64,000 bases of DNA from JAFGXW01 sp964634385 (GTDB lineage: Bacteria > Bacillota_I > Bacilli_A > Izemoplasmatales > Izemoplasmataceae), in NCBI GenBank assembly GCA_964634385.1, contig CAZWIZ010000001.1, forward strand, positions 62,001-126,000. Direction: 5' to 3'. Both the position numbers and the translations under genes were made by a program. This document shows, piece by piece, positions 1-9,256 of the stretch (positions are counted from its first letter, which is position 1; every line of letters begins with the position of its first letter). The notes beneath the pieces are model-generated. The model made no database searches. It was not told the origin of the DNA and saw only the letters and a program-made list of their open reading frames with translations.

Positions 1-730
1 TTTTAGTTTAGCTGGTTTATCAATCGGATTGTTTTTAATTAATATTGTAGGATTTACTTTCATTAGTGACCCCTTATATTTAGCAATGATTTTCAGTGTT
101 ATCGGAGCATTATTTATTGAAATACTTCGAGGATACTATCAAAACTATAAAGAAATATCAATGCCAATTGTTATGAGTTTAGGAACCGCTTTAAGTGCTT
201 TATTTATATCGTTAAGTGGCGGATTTAACAGCAGTATTTATAACTACTTATTTGGAAGCATCTTAACTGTTGGTAATAAATATTTGTTAGCAATGACAAT
301 TATATCAGTATTTACTATTATACTATTGCTCATCTATTATAAAGAAATGGTTATTATTAGTTTTGATGAAACCTATGCTAAATTAATTGGAATAAAAGTA
401 GGACGTTTCCAATTTGTTTCAACAATCATTTTAGCTATTGTAGTATCATTATCACTCGCTACCGTAGGAGTATTGTTAGTTTCGTCGTTAATGATTATTC
501 CAGTTGCCTCCGCTATGAAAGTTGGAAAAAGTTTTAAAAATACAGTTGGGATTTCAATTTTATTTAGTGAAGTATCTGTCATTGGTGGATTATGGCTATC
601 ATATGAATTAGATATCGCCTCAGGAGCAACTATTGTTTTAATTAATATATTAATACTAATAATTGTTGTTGGATTTAAAAATATCTTTGTTAAAAAAAAA
701 TATAACAACCAAACTCCAATTCAACAATAA
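1..730 (+). CDS. Metal ABC transporter permease (ABC-3 family), 5' end outside window
   Basis: Partial gene: the reading frame is open from base 2 with no stop before the left edge, so the first visible ATG at 29 is probably internal. About 240 residues remain, nearly all hydrophobic, with six or so membrane spans and short polar loops. The pattern, including the segment around GVLLVSSLMIIPVASA near the C-terminus, is that of the ZnuB/MntB-type permeases that form the membrane channel of zinc or manganese importers. The ATPase and binding protein genes are expected to the left. Metal specificity cannot be read from this part. A strong hairpin terminator follows directly. Confidence 0.8.
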   Translation, partial: FSLAGLSIGLFLINIVGFTFISDPLYLAMIFSVIGALFIEILRGYYQNYKEISMPIVMSLGTALSALFISLSGGFNSSIYNYLFGSILTVGNKYLLAMTIISVFTIILLLIYYKEMVIISFDETYAKLIGIKVGRFQFVSTIILAIVVSLSLATVGVLLVSSLMIIPVASAMKVGKSFKNTVGISILFSEVSVIGGLWLSYELDIASGATIVLINILILIIVVGFKNIFVKKKYNNQTPIQQ

Positions 731-731
731 A

Positions 732-772
732 AAAATGAAATAGTGAACTATTTCATTTTTTTATCCCGAACA
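732..772 (+). terminator. Intrinsic terminator after the metal permease gene
   Basis: Right after the TAA stop: inverted repeat with arms AAATGAAATAGT and ACTATTTCATTT around a 2-base loop, followed by a run of T. It has A runs on the other side, so it could work in both directions. Confidence 0.85.
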
Positions 773-810
773 ATGTATGCCCCACCATACATAATCCGCA
801 TAGTAATCAA
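748..810 (-). CDS. Possible micro-ORF (20 residues)
   Basis: A short open frame on the minus strand, TTG at 810 or ATG at 801, ending at TAG inside the terminator stem. It would encode a small basic peptide containing MYGGAYIVRDKK. A TATAAT-like box lies at 825-830 but no clear ribosome site was found. It may be nothing; it is listed because the 773-957 intergenic stretch has no other explanation. Confidence 0.2.
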   Translation of the reverse strand: MITMRIMYGGAYIVRDKKMK

Positions 811-890
811 ATTACTACACTAATATTATATATCTTTCAAGATTAAAACAAAAGGACATATCTGTCCTAATATACATTGTAAATCTTAAA
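773..890. other. Intergenic stretch with several small inverted repeats
   Basis: Contains an ATGTATG...CATACAT hairpin (about 774-793), an AGGAC...GTCCT hairpin (about 854-868) and a longer-range pair ACAATGTAT/ATACATTGT (about 770-778 and 873-881). I match it to no known riboswitch. It could be a leader of the downstream amidohydrolase. Confidence 0.3.
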
Positions 891-957
891 TTTTGTCAAG
901 TTTTTTTACTTTTTTTTATTTTTATATTAGAATTAAAATAACGAGGTGAATAACTAT

Positions 958-2073
958 ATGAATAATTTAACTAAATATCGGAGAGATCTTCATCAAATAC
1001 CTGAAATTGGTCGAAAAGAATACAAAACACAAAATTATTTATTATCTACTCTTAAAAATATGGGTCATAATCCTCAAACAATATTTAATACTGGTGTTTA
1101 TGTATATCTCGATTACGGAAATTTAGAAACAGTAATGTTTAGATCTGATATTGATGCTTTAAAAATTACTGAAATGAATAATATTGATTTTAAATCAAAA
1201 CATAACGGCTATATGCACGCTTGTGGACACGATGGTCATATGTCAATGCTACTTGGATTTGCTGATTACCTAAAAAATAAAGAACACTTCAACCGTAATA
1301 TATTATTAATTTTCCAGCCAGCTGAAGAAGGTCCCGGTGGAGCCGAAGAAATAGTTAAAACAGGAATTTTAAAAAAACTTAATGTTACCGAAGTTTATGG
1401 AATCCATTTATTTCCTAATTACGAAGAGGGTAAAATCGTTTCTAAAAGTGGTTTTTTTATGGGAAGTATCACTACAATAGATATCGAAATAATAGGTGAA
1501 TCAGCACATGTAGCTATGCCAAACGAAGGAATCGACGCTTTATATTATGGCTCTTTATTTCATGTCAAATTAATGAAAAAATTAAATAATACATTATCTA
1601 ATAAAAAATATATTCTGAAATTCGGAAATATGATTTCTGGCTCAGCTAGAAATATTGTTTCTAATCATACTTTATTTCAAGGAACCTTAAGAACGCTAGA
1701 CGAAGAAACTAGACTTTCTATCCTTCAAGTAATAAATGAATTAAAATCAGAATTCACATTAAAATACAACGTCAAAATCAACGTTTTAGCAAATTATTTA
1801 TATCCCGCAGTAAATAATGACATTAATGTATATAACCGCTTTAAAACATTAATTACAAAGGATTACGAGCTTATTGAGCTTGATGAACCTTTAATGGTAA
1901 GTGAAGATTTTTCTTTTTATCAAAAAGCAGCTAAAGGAGTCTTTTATTTTATTGGAACAAAAAATAAAAAATTAGGGTTTACTCATTTTCTTCATAATGA
2001 TCATTTTAATTTTAATGAAGATGTTTTAAAAATTGGAGTAAAAACATATATTAAACTAATAAATAGTTATTAA
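958..2073 (+). CDS. M20-family amidohydrolase / N-acyl-amino-acid deacylase
   Basis: Predicted zinc-dependent cytosolic hydrolase of the M20D group, which removes acyl groups from amino acids (hippurate hydrolase, N-acetyl-diaminopimelate deacetylase and auxin-conjugate hydrolase relatives). Metal-site motifs are in order: SDIDAL (about residue 65), HACGHDGH (87-94), EEGPGGAEE (about 125) and a late HFLHNDHFN. At 371 residues it has full family length, with the small dimerisation domain in the middle. The ATG at 958 is preferred over a GTG at 946 because GAGGTG lies 9 bases before it. It stands alone between two terminators. Exact substrate is not deducible. Confidence 0.85.
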   Translation: MNNLTKYRRDLHQIPEIGRKEYKTQNYLLSTLKNMGHNPQTIFNTGVYVYLDYGNLETVMFRSDIDALKITEMNNIDFKSKHNGYMHACGHDGHMSMLLGFADYLKNKEHFNRNILLIFQPAEEGPGGAEEIVKTGILKKLNVTEVYGIHLFPNYEEGKIVSKSGFFMGSITTIDIEIIGESAHVAMPNEGIDALYYGSLFHVKLMKKLNNTLSNKKYILKFGNMISGSARNIVSNHTLFQGTLRTLDEETRLSILQVINELKSEFTLKYNVKINVLANYLYPAVNNDINVYNRFKTLITKDYELIELDEPLMVSEDFSFYQKAAKGVFYFIGTKNKKLGFTHFLHNDHFNFNEDVLKIGVKTYIKLINSY

Positions 2074-2080
2074 AAGTATT

Positions 2081-2112
2081 AAAAAAGAACATCTAATTTG
2101 ATGTTCTTTTTT
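2081..2112. terminator. Bidirectional terminator between convergent genes
   Basis: AAAAAAGAACATC and GATGTTCTTTTTT arms with a 6-base loop. A runs on one side and T runs on the other serve both the amidohydrolase (+) and the hydrolase operon (-). Confidence 0.9.
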
Positions 2113-2120
2113 AGGAGGTA

Positions 2121-2999
2121 TTAAATAAAATCTATTATTAGTCCATATAATTTATTAGGACAATTAACTAGTGGTGAATGACCAGAGTTTTCAAGTACAA
2201 CTTTTTTCACGTTTGATAAAGCTTGTACAGTCTCATCAACCATATATTCTAATACAACAATATCTTTATCACCCCATAGTGATAAAACAGGAGATTTAAC
2301 ATTAATAATTGACCCATCTCCTTCACTGACTCCATTGGATGTATTAGACATATTAAATTTTGTTAGACACCAATCAATATCAACAATATTTCTTTGTTTC
2401 ATTGTTTCTATAAGATATAATTTGTCATCTTCTTCATTTGGTTTTCCAGCATTATATATTAATAAATCCCATATGTATTTAATTGTGGCGATATCCTTAT
2501 TTTTATATGCAGTAGCTATCGGTAAAACATTAACAGGATCTTTCGCTAAATCTTCAATATTATCATAATATTCACCAATGATAGGTTGATTATTTTTATC
2601 CTTTTTAAATACTGGATACCCTCTATATGATGCAGATTCAATCAATATTATTTTGTCAATAATATCACTATATTTAGCTGACATTTTTAAAGCAACACTT
2701 CCACCAGTAGACCAACCTGCAATATGGACTTTTTTAATTTCTAATTCTATTAAAAAAGAATATAAATCATCTGCTAAATCTTCTAGTGAATCAATTCTAT
2801 TTATATAACTAGAATCACCAAATCCTCTCATATCAGGTGCAATAACTCGGTAATTTTTTTGAAATTTTTCAATTAGTGGTTTATAGTGTACACCACTACT
2901 CATATTTCCATGAACAAGTAAAATTGTTTCTTCTCCTTGTCCTTCATCAATATAGTAATAAGTTTCTCCATTAGGCAATAAAACTTTCTTTTTATTCAT
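2121..2999 (-). CDS. Alpha/beta-fold hydrolase (last gene of the Liv/thiolase operon)
   Basis: A 292-residue alpha/beta hydrolase. Visible are the oxyanion-hole HGNMS near residue 30, the DMRGFGDS strand-turn, the nucleophile elbow GWSTG (Ser97), an acid in LWGDKD and the catalytic His in SGHSP. These make it a likely esterase, thioesterase or C-C hydrolase. No signal peptide, so cytosolic. It follows a second, different alpha/beta hydrolase by 11 bases with a good AGGAGG site, so it is the distal gene of the operon that begins at 13129. Within that setting it may hydrolyse an ester or acyl-CoA intermediate. Substrate unknown. Confidence 0.85.
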   Translation of the reverse strand: MNKKKVLLPNGETYYYIDEGQGEETILLVHGNMSSGVHYKPLIEKFQKNYRVIAPDMRGFGDSSYINRIDSLEDLADDLYSFLIELEIKKVHIAGWSTGGSVALKMSAKYSDIIDKIILIESASYRGYPVFKKDKNNQPIIGEYYDNIEDLAKDPVNVLPIATAYKNKDIATIKYIWDLLIYNAGKPNEEDDKLYLIETMKQRNIVDIDWCLTKFNMSNTSNGVSEGDGSIINVKSPVLSLWGDKDIVVLEYMVDETVQALSNVKKVVLENSGHSPLVNCPNKLYGLIIDFI

Positions 3000-3010
3000 A
3001 ATCTTTCCTC

Positions 3011-3841
3011 CTATACAATTGATTTTGCTTGATTACTATTAATAAAACCCAAAATAAGGGAAGTAAATAATCTCGGTTTTTCATACATACTCGCATGTCC
3101 ACATTCTGGTATAATTACTAAACTAGAATTTTTCATTTTAGAATGAATATGTTTTTGTTCAAAAACCGGTGTTAAATAATCTTCTTCTGAGGAGATAATT
3201 AGTGTTTCAGTATTTATTTTATCAAGAAAAGAATCAACGTTATGTGTTTCTGCACTTTTAGTTAATCTAATCATTGCATCTAAAAATACTTTATCACTAA
3301 AAATCGGTATTAAAAACTCTTTCCTATTTTCCATCCATTTGATTTCTTTTGTATAAAACTGTGGTGAGTAAATATATGGTATTGAAATATTATAATATGC
3401 ATCCCCATCTCTAGTTTTAGCAACCGCATTCCAACCATCTCCAATTGCTTTTAACCAATTAGATGTTTTTGAAACAACATTAGCTATAACTAATTTATTA
3501 ATATAGTTTTCGTATTTACCTGCAAACTGTAAAGCAACACTTGCTCCATAACTTATCGCAACAATATTTATTTTCTTAATATTTAGATAATCAATTAATC
3601 CTTTCAATAATTCTACTTGGATTTTTTGAGTATATTGATTATCTAATTTTGAAGTTTCTCCTTGATCAAACATATCAAATCTAATTAATACGTTATTACT
3701 ACTAAAAGGTTTAACAAAAATTTCCCAACTTTTAGTAGACATCATAATTCCATTAAGTATTATAATAATTTCTTTACCTGATGTTAAATCACCATCAACA
3801 ATATAATTTATATCATAATTTTGATATTTAAAAATGCTCAT
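3011..3841 (-). CDS. Alpha/beta-fold hydrolase, divergent
   Basis: A 276-residue alpha/beta hydrolase. The nucleophile elbow reads AISYG (Ser97) rather than the usual GxSxG, and the oxyanion motif is LNGIMMS instead of HG, so it is a divergent member. An acid in SSEEDYLTP and a His in CGHASMYEKP complete a credible triad. This pattern is common among hydrolases with small acyl substrates and non-catalytic paralogs. Its ATG overlaps the stop of the CoA-transferase gene by one base (TAATG), implying translational coupling. Function beyond hydrolase fold is unknown. Confidence 0.75.
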   Translation of the reverse strand: MSIFKYQNYDINYIVDGDLTSGKEIIIILNGIMMSTKSWEIFVKPFSSNNVLIRFDMFDQGETSKLDNQYTQKIQVELLKGLIDYLNIKKINIVAISYGASVALQFAGKYENYINKLVIANVVSKTSNWLKAIGDGWNAVAKTRDGDAYYNISIPYIYSPQFYTKEIKWMENRKEFLIPIFSDKVFLDAMIRLTKSAETHNVDSFLDKINTETLIISSEEDYLTPVFEQKHIHSKMKNSSLVIIPECGHASMYEKPRLFTSLILGFINSNQAKSIV

Positions 3842-5139
3842 TAGATAAATCCTATTTCTTTTGCTTCTTTATATAATTGATCTCTAAATTTCGGATGAGC
3901 AATACTAATTAATAATTCTACTCGTTCTTTAATATTTCTACCTTTTAATCTTACACATCCATATTCAGTGACAATAAAATCCACATCATTTCTAGAAAGA
4001 GTAACTGCAGCACCAGGTTTTAATGTTGAAACTATTTTACTTATTTCTTCTTTAACTCCCGTTTCTTTATTTCTCGCCATAGTTGTAGAATATAGTGTAA
4101 TAAAACTTCTACCATTTTTCGCTCTTTGAGCTCCAGTTGCGGTATCACATTGTCCGCCAGTTCCACTAAAATGTCTCGTTCCAATTGATTCACTGCAACA
4201 TTGCCCTGTTAAATCAACTTCAATAGTTGTATTTATTGATACTTGATTATCATTTAATCCGATAACACAAGGATCATTAACGTAATTTCCATCTCTAAAT
4301 AAAATTCCTGTATTTTCATCAAGAAAATCATATAATTCTCTCGTACCATAAGCAAATGCACAAACCATTTTTCCTGGATGTAACGTTTTTTTCTTATTTG
4401 TAATAACTCCAGCTTTATATAAATTCATAAAACCTGTAGTTAACATTTCTGTATGAACACCTAAATCTTTTTTATGTATCAATGCAGCAGCAACTGCGTT
4501 AGGTATACCCCCAATTCCTAATTGAATTGTATCTCCATCGTTAATATGTTCAGCAACAAAATTTCCAATTTTAATATCTTTTTCATTAGGTTCCACATCC
4601 GGAAGAGTTGGAACTTCGCTGTCTATTTTAACAAAATAATCTATTTCATCTTCGTGAACCTCTAAATCACCAAAAGTTCTTGGTAAAAGAGGATTAATTT
4701 CTAAAATTACAATATCTGCGGCTTCAATCATTTTTTTCTCATAAACATTAGATAAAGAAAGAGAAACATACCCATGTTTATCTGGAGGAGTTGCATTTCC
4801 AACATAAATATTAGGTTTTTTATATTCAATTCTCTGTACTCCAGCATTATGAAGTTGATTTGGAATAAATGAAATGTTTTTATTTTTAAAAGCTTTTCTT
4901 AAATCCGCAGAAAAAAACCAACTATTAACATCAAATATATCTTTATATTTTTCATTTGCCATATATTCATAATTTGAAAGTGGTAAACAATTATCAACTG
5001 TAATTTTTTGTACTCTATTGCTAATTTCATGTAATCTAGTGAAAAATTCTCTTCCTTCAGCCGCACACATTCCAGCTACTATATAATCATTGTCTTTTAC
5101 TAAATTCAAAGCTTCACTTATAGTAATTATCTTTGCCAT
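3841..5139 (-). CDS. Acetyl-CoA hydrolase/CoA-transferase family protein
   Basis: Family I CoA-transferase of 432 residues, similar in layout to 4-hydroxybutyrate and butyrate:acetate CoA-transferases. It would move CoA from acetyl-CoA to a carboxylic acid through a glutamyl-CoA thioester. Seen: GIGGIPNAVAAAL, the HTEM segment that holds the expected catalytic Glu, and the C-terminal TEYGCVRLKGRNIKER block. ATG at 5139 is chosen because the upstream ATG at 5154 overlaps the AGGAGGT ribosome site itself. In this operon it would activate the imported acid before the thiolase step. Which acid is unknown. Confidence 0.85.
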   Translation of the reverse strand: MAKIITISEALNLVKDNDYIVAGMCAAEGREFFTRLHEISNRVQKITVDNCLPLSNYEYMANEKYKDIFDVNSWFFSADLRKAFKNKNISFIPNQLHNAGVQRIEYKKPNIYVGNATPPDKHGYVSLSLSNVYEKKMIEAADIVILEINPLLPRTFGDLEVHEDEIDYFVKIDSEVPTLPDVEPNEKDIKIGNFVAEHINDGDTIQLGIGGIPNAVAAALIHKKDLGVHTEMLTTGFMNLYKAGVITNKKKTLHPGKMVCAFAYGTRELYDFLDENTGILFRDGNYVNDPCVIGLNDNQVSINTTIEVDLTGQCCSESIGTRHFSGTGGQCDTATGAQRAKNGRSFITLYSTTMARNKETGVKEEISKIVSTLKPGAAVTLSRNDVDFIVTEYGCVRLKGRNIKERVELLISIAHPKFRDQLYKEAKEIGFI

Positions 5140-5164
5140 GCTATACCTCCTCATACAAATGATG

Positions 5165-5187
5165 GTATAGGGTAAAATACCCTATAC
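5165..5187 (-). other. Strong intergenic hairpin without T run
   Basis: Perfect 10-bp stem (arms GTATAGGGTA and TACCCTATAC, 3-base loop) between the binding-protein gene and the CoA-transferase gene. No U tract follows, so it is probably an mRNA-stabilising or processing hairpin that lets the binding protein be made in excess, rather than a full terminator. Confidence 0.55.
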
Positions 5188-5214
5188 TCACATTTATATT
5201 ATTATATAATCTAA

Positions 5215-6459
5215 TTAATTACCAAGAATTGTGTCAATTGATTCAATTGGTTCAACAACATTCCAAACATATCCTTCAGGATTGTCACCAGCAGCAGGAA
5301 TAATTGCAGCCTTAGTTAACGCCATTGATTGTGTTCCTACTCTTGAACCATTTGCGAAATCAATCATTCCACCAAACGGATTTTGTATAGGTGCTTCTTC
5401 CATTGCATTAATAAAGTTTTCCCATGTAAGTTCTGCATCTCCAACACGATCAAGACCTTCAACAAAGAATGACGCAGCAATCCAACCAGTCATTGCATAA
5501 ACACTTGATACATAGTCATTATTGAATGTAGACATTTCTTGAACAAATAAATCATATTCTGATGTAGGTGTAACTCCATCTGCTTCAAAGAAATTAACCC
5601 AAGCTCCAGCATATACGTCAAATGAATCAAATGTATCTTTTATTAATGCAGCAAAAGATGGAGATGCATTTACATATGATGTAATACAATCAACATCACT
5701 ACCTGCAACTTCTAAAGCTTTAATTGCAGTAGCAGCACTAGCTTGATTTGCAGCAATAATAATAAAATCAACATCTGCTTCAACAATAGTTATTGCTGCA
5801 GCAGATAAATCTGCAGAAGCATATTCGATTTCTGCTTTTACCAAAGTTACTCCTTGGTTAGCTGCTTCAATTTCAATCCCTTGTAACATGCTAGTTCCAG
5901 AATCATCATTTGAATAAATAACACCAATTTTCGAAGCTCCAAAATCTCCGACTGCACGAGCAACCATTACTTGTCCTTCTGCAGGATAAAGAGGTTGTAC
6001 TGGGAATGAAGCTCTTTCATTTCCAGTTGCTTCAGCATTATATAATGTTCCTACACCAGTAGCATAGTAAACACGTGGAATTCCTACTTCTTCTAAATAA
6101 CTTTCAGTTGCACCAATAATTGGTGTACCAAAGTGTCCAACAAATGCAAAGATTTGATCATCTTCAACTAATCTTTCAGCATAAGTTAATCCAGTAGCTC
6201 CATTAAATTGATCATCATAATGAACAAAATCAATTCTTCTTCCATTTACTCCACCATTTGCATTTACCATTGCAAAATATGCTTCAATCCCCGCATTAAA
6301 TGGTAACCCTACAAATGCTAACCCACCAGAAGTTGCTGCTGAATTCCCAACAAGTACTGTTGTATCAGTAACTCCTTGAGCTGCGTTATCTTCTTTTTGA
6401 CACGCAGATAATGAAACAACAAATAATACTAATGTTAATAAGATAAATACTTTTTTCAT
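5215..6459 (-). CDS. Branched-chain amino acid-type ABC substrate-binding lipoprotein
   Basis: A 414-residue extracellular binding protein of the LivJ/periplasmic-binding type I class. The N-terminus is a lipoprotein signal: basic start, hydrophobic stretch, then LSAC with Cys20 as the lipidation site. The mature part starts with an acidic linker and continues with the LivJ-like segment VLVGNSAATSGG and later YYATGVGT. These proteins often bind leucine, but relatives bind amides, urea, short acids or aromatic compounds, so the ligand is open. An AGGAGG site precedes the ATG. It sits after livHMGF, and hairpins on both sides (6484-6503 and 5165-5187) suggest separate mRNA stability. Confidence 0.9.
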   Translation of the reverse strand: MKKVFILLTLVLFVVSLSACQKEDNAAQGVTDTTVLVGNSAATSGGLAFVGLPFNAGIEAYFAMVNANGGVNGRRIDFVHYDDQFNGATGLTYAERLVEDDQIFAFVGHFGTPIIGATESYLEEVGIPRVYYATGVGTLYNAEATGNERASFPVQPLYPAEGQVMVARAVGDFGASKIGVIYSNDDSGTSMLQGIEIEAANQGVTLVKAEIEYASADLSAAAITIVEADVDFIIIAANQASAATAIKALEVAGSDVDCITSYVNASPSFAALIKDTFDSFDVYAGAWVNFFEADGVTPTSEYDLFVQEMSTFNNDYVSSVYAMTGWIAASFFVEGLDRVGDAELTWENFINAMEEAPIQNPFGGMIDFANGSRVGTQSMALTKAAIIPAAGDNPEGYVWNVVEPIESIDTILGN

Positions 6460-6483
6460 TATTTTTTTCCTCCTATTTTTTTT

Positions 6484-6503
6484 ACTGAATATCTTTATTC
6501 AGT
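6484..6503 (-). other. Intergenic hairpin between livF and the binding-protein gene
   Basis: Perfect 8-bp inverted repeat ACTGAATA/TATTCAGT with a 4-base loop, no clear T run. Likely an mRNA processing or stabilising element like the one at 5165-5187. Confidence 0.45.
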
Positions 6504-6509
6504 TTGAAT

Positions 6510-7349
6510 CTATTTTCCTAAATATGCTTCAACTAATTTTGGATCATTAATTAATTTATCGGAAGGCCCTTCCATAATCAATTCCCCTACTTGAATTACA
6601 TATGCGTAATCTGATATTTTTAATGTTTGTAACGCGTTTTGTTCTACGATTAGAACTGTAACTCCTTCGTTTTGAAATTCTTTTATAATTTTAAATATAT
6701 CTCTAACAATAAGTGGAGCAAGTCCAAGTGATGGCTCGTCTAAAACTAATAATCTTGGATTTCCCATCAATGCTCGAGATATAGCTAACATTTGTTGTTC
6801 TCCCCCAGATAATGTATTAGCCATTTGTTCTTTTCTTTCTTCTAATACTGGAAAATAGCTATATGCTCTTGCCTTATTATTACTAATAATTTCATTTCTA
6901 GTTAAAGCAATTTCTGTATTAAGTATTTCTTCATCGCTCATAGTTTGTTTCATATTTGAAACTATTTTTTTAATTCTTTTTGTTTTAGCAATATCAAATA
7001 TTTTAGAAACTAAAACTTTTCCTTTTTTAACCTTAAATGCACCAATTCTTAAATTATCTTCAACCGATAAATCAGTAAAAACTTGTCTACCTTCTGGTGA
7101 TTGAATAATTCCTAATCCTGTGATTTTTTCTGGTGGTAATTTTGAAATATCTTTTCCATCAAAAATAACTGATCCAGCTTCACTACCAATTAATCCTGAT
7201 ATTTTCTTAAGTAGTGTCGTTTTTCCTCCACCATTTGCCCCAAGGATAGCGACTATGCTTCCTTTTCTAACATTTAACGATACCCCTTTTAATGCTTTTA
7301 TTTGTCCATAACTTACATGTAAATCTTTGACTTCCAATAAATTGCTCAT
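6510..7349 (-). CDS. livF: Liv-type ABC transporter ATP-binding protein (LivF)
   Basis: Cytosolic ATPase subunit of the importer. Walker A GANGGGKTT (about 36-44), signature LSGGEQQ and Walker B LLVLDEPSLGLAP are intact. At 279 residues it is about 40 longer than usual LivF (near 235-240). The excess lies between DNLRIGAF and YFPVLEER, in the helical subdomain before the signature, and is rich in Lys, Ile and Asn. The ATG overlaps the livG stop by one base (TAATG). Pairs with LivG at the LivHM channel. Confidence 0.92.
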   Translation of the reverse strand: MSNLLEVKDLHVSYGQIKALKGVSLNVRKGSIVAILGANGGGKTTLLKKISGLIGSEAGSVIFDGKDISKLPPEKITGLGIIQSPEGRQVFTDLSVEDNLRIGAFKVKKGKVLVSKIFDIAKTKRIKKIVSNMKQTMSDEEILNTEIALTRNEIISNNKARAYSYFPVLEERKEQMANTLSGGEQQMLAISRALMGNPRLLVLDEPSLGLAPLIVRDIFKIIKEFQNEGVTVLIVEQNALQTLKISDYAYVIQVGELIMEGPSDKLINDPKLVEAYLGK

Positions 7350-8149
7350 TAGTCATCATCCTTTCCTAAGTAAGCTTCTTGAACAATTGGATTTTTTTGT
7401 ATTTTTAATGGAGTGTCCATTGCTAAAAACTTCCCGAAAGATATTACACAGATTCTATCACAAACTTGCATTACAAATCCCATATCATGTTCAACTAGTA
7501 AAATAGAACATTTAAACTTATTTTTAATTGAAATTATCAAATCTGATAATTCTCCTGTTTCTTGTTCATTTAATCCAGCTGCGGGTTCATCTAAAATTAT
7601 CAATTTTGGGTTACTCATTAATGTTCTCGCAATACCTATTTTTTTAAGAATACCATAAGGTTGTCCACTAACATATTGATCTTTCAATTGAATTATTCCC
7701 ATAAATTTAAGAATTTCTTCAGCTTTTTTTCTGTATTTTTTTTCTTCAAGTTTTGCTTTTTTTGTACGTAAAATATGCGCAATCATGTCAGTTTTAAATA
7801 ATGAGTGTGCTCCAATTAATAGATTGTCAATAATTGATAAGTCGGAAACTAATTCAACATTTTGAAATGTTCTTACTAATCCTTCATTTACAACTTTATT
7901 AACATGAACATCATTAAGATTAACTACTTCTCCTTCTTTATTTCTAAATAAAATAGTCCCTTTTTTATCATCATAAAATTGGGTAACACAATTAAATACA
8001 GTCGTTTTCCCAGCACCATTAGGACCAATCAATCCTACTATTTCGTCTTCTTTAATATTAAACGATAAATCATTAACAGCTTTTAATCCTCCAAATGACA
8101 TCTCTAAGTTTTTAATATCAAGAAGTACTCCTTTTTCTATACTATACAT
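7349..8149 (-). CDS. livG: Liv-type ABC transporter ATP-binding protein (LivG)
   Basis: 266-residue ATPase subunit with Walker A GPNGAGKTT, Walker B LIILDEPAAGLN and the LivG-specific long loop after Walker A with FRNKEG and LVRTFQNVEL. The usual LSGGQ signature is replaced by VSGQPYGILKKIGIA, which is odd: the canonical LivG sequence is L(S/A)YG(Q/E)QR, so the first part VSGQPYG keeps only the YG. ATP hydrolysis may depend more on the LivF side. Its ATG lies inside the livM stop with an 8-base overlap (ATGTATAG). Final residues EAYLGKDDD are typical. Confidence 0.9.
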   Translation of the reverse strand: MYSIEKGVLLDIKNLEMSFGGLKAVNDLSFNIKEDEIVGLIGPNGAGKTTVFNCVTQFYDDKKGTILFRNKEGEVVNLNDVHVNKVVNEGLVRTFQNVELVSDLSIIDNLLIGAHSLFKTDMIAHILRTKKAKLEEKKYRKKAEEILKFMGIIQLKDQYVSGQPYGILKKIGIARTLMSNPKLIILDEPAAGLNEQETGELSDLIISIKNKFKCSILLVEHDMGFVMQVCDRICVISFGKFLAMDTPLKIQKNPIVQEAYLGKDDD

Positions 8150-9245
8150 CTTCTTTTACCTGCTTTATCTCTTGAATTTTAGTTTTGCCATTTTTATACT
8201 TATAATATATTTTTTTTACGTCTTGTATAACATATATAAGTCCATGAGGATAGTACATAATAATAACAATGATTAATACTCCAGAGAATATGTATGCTAC
8301 TCCATTAACTCCGCTAAATATATCCTCAAGCCATAAACTAGGAACACCATAAATAATAAATACCCCTAGGAATGTTCCGAATATTGATTTAATACCCCCA
8401 ACAACAACCATTGCTAATATTAATAATGTTAACATTAAATTCCAATCTAATGGTTGTACATATCGGTAAAAAGAAGCAAATAATATTCCTCCGATTGTTG
8501 CATATATAGTAGCGATTAAAAATGAGAGTAATTTATATTTTGAAACATTGATTCCCATTGCTTGAGCAGATGAATTACTTCTACTCATTGCCATAAAAGA
8601 TCTTCCAGTTTTACTGTTAATAAGGTTATACATTACTACCATCATAATTACCATCATTACTACTAGCAACATATATGTCCAATTTCTATTTAATCTAACA
8701 AGACCAAATAATAATGGATATTCATAATGAACTCCTCCGAAAGCATTTGTAAACCAAACTACTCTTCTAAATATTTGACTAAATATTTCACCAAGCGCAA
8801 GGGTTCCGATTGCCAAATAAACTCCTTCAACTTTTAATGAGAACAATCCAACAAACAACCCTATTATTGATGAAACTATTAAAGTTGCTACTATCGATAG
8901 TTCATATGGCAATCCCAATGATGAAAAATAAACTACTGAATATGCTCCAAATCCAACAAATCCAGCTGTTCCTAAACTCATTAATCCTGAAAATCCAAGT
9001 AATATATTTAGTCCTAATGCTACTATTGTAAATATTATAATATATGCAAATAATGATACTGTTGAATATCTTATAATTCCAATATTTGATAATAACGGTA
9101 CTACAGCTAATAAAACTCCAAATGCCATAAATCGAGAATACATACTTTTTTCTAATTTAGTTTTGATAATTTTTATAAAGTGCATCATTTTATCAAAAAA
9201 TTTAGAGAAAAAATTCGGTGTTTTTTTATTTAATGTTTTTTCCAT
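8142..9245 (-). CDS. livM: Liv-type ABC transporter permease (LivM)
   Basis: 367-residue membrane protein with a charged cytosolic N-terminal extension of about 40 residues and roughly ten membrane spans. The family blocks YIIIFTIVALGLNILLGFSG and SNSSAQAMGINVSKYKLLSF (the EAA-like loop that contacts the ATPases) are present. With LivH it forms the translocation channel. Eleven bases separate it from livH, and it overlaps livG by 8 bases. Confidence 0.93.
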   Translation of the reverse strand: MEKTLNKKTPNFFSKFFDKMMHFIKIIKTKLEKSMYSRFMAFGVLLAVVPLLSNIGIIRYSTVSLFAYIIIFTIVALGLNILLGFSGLMSLGTAGFVGFGAYSVVYFSSLGLPYELSIVATLIVSSIIGLFVGLFSLKVEGVYLAIGTLALGEIFSQIFRRVVWFTNAFGGVHYEYPLLFGLVRLNRNWTYMLLVVMMVIMMVVMYNLINSKTGRSFMAMSRSNSSAQAMGINVSKYKLLSFLIATIYATIGGILFASFYRYVQPLDWNLMLTLLILAMVVVGGIKSIFGTFLGVFIIYGVPSLWLEDIFSGVNGVAYIFSGVLIIVIIMYYPHGLIYVIQDVKKIYYKYKNGKTKIQEIKQVKEDV

Positions 9246-9256
9246 TTTTTTTACCT

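Noticed and set aside
773..890. Known riboswitch before the amidohydrolase
   Set aside because: Inverted repeats exist but no purine, T-box, preQ1 or manganese core could be matched.
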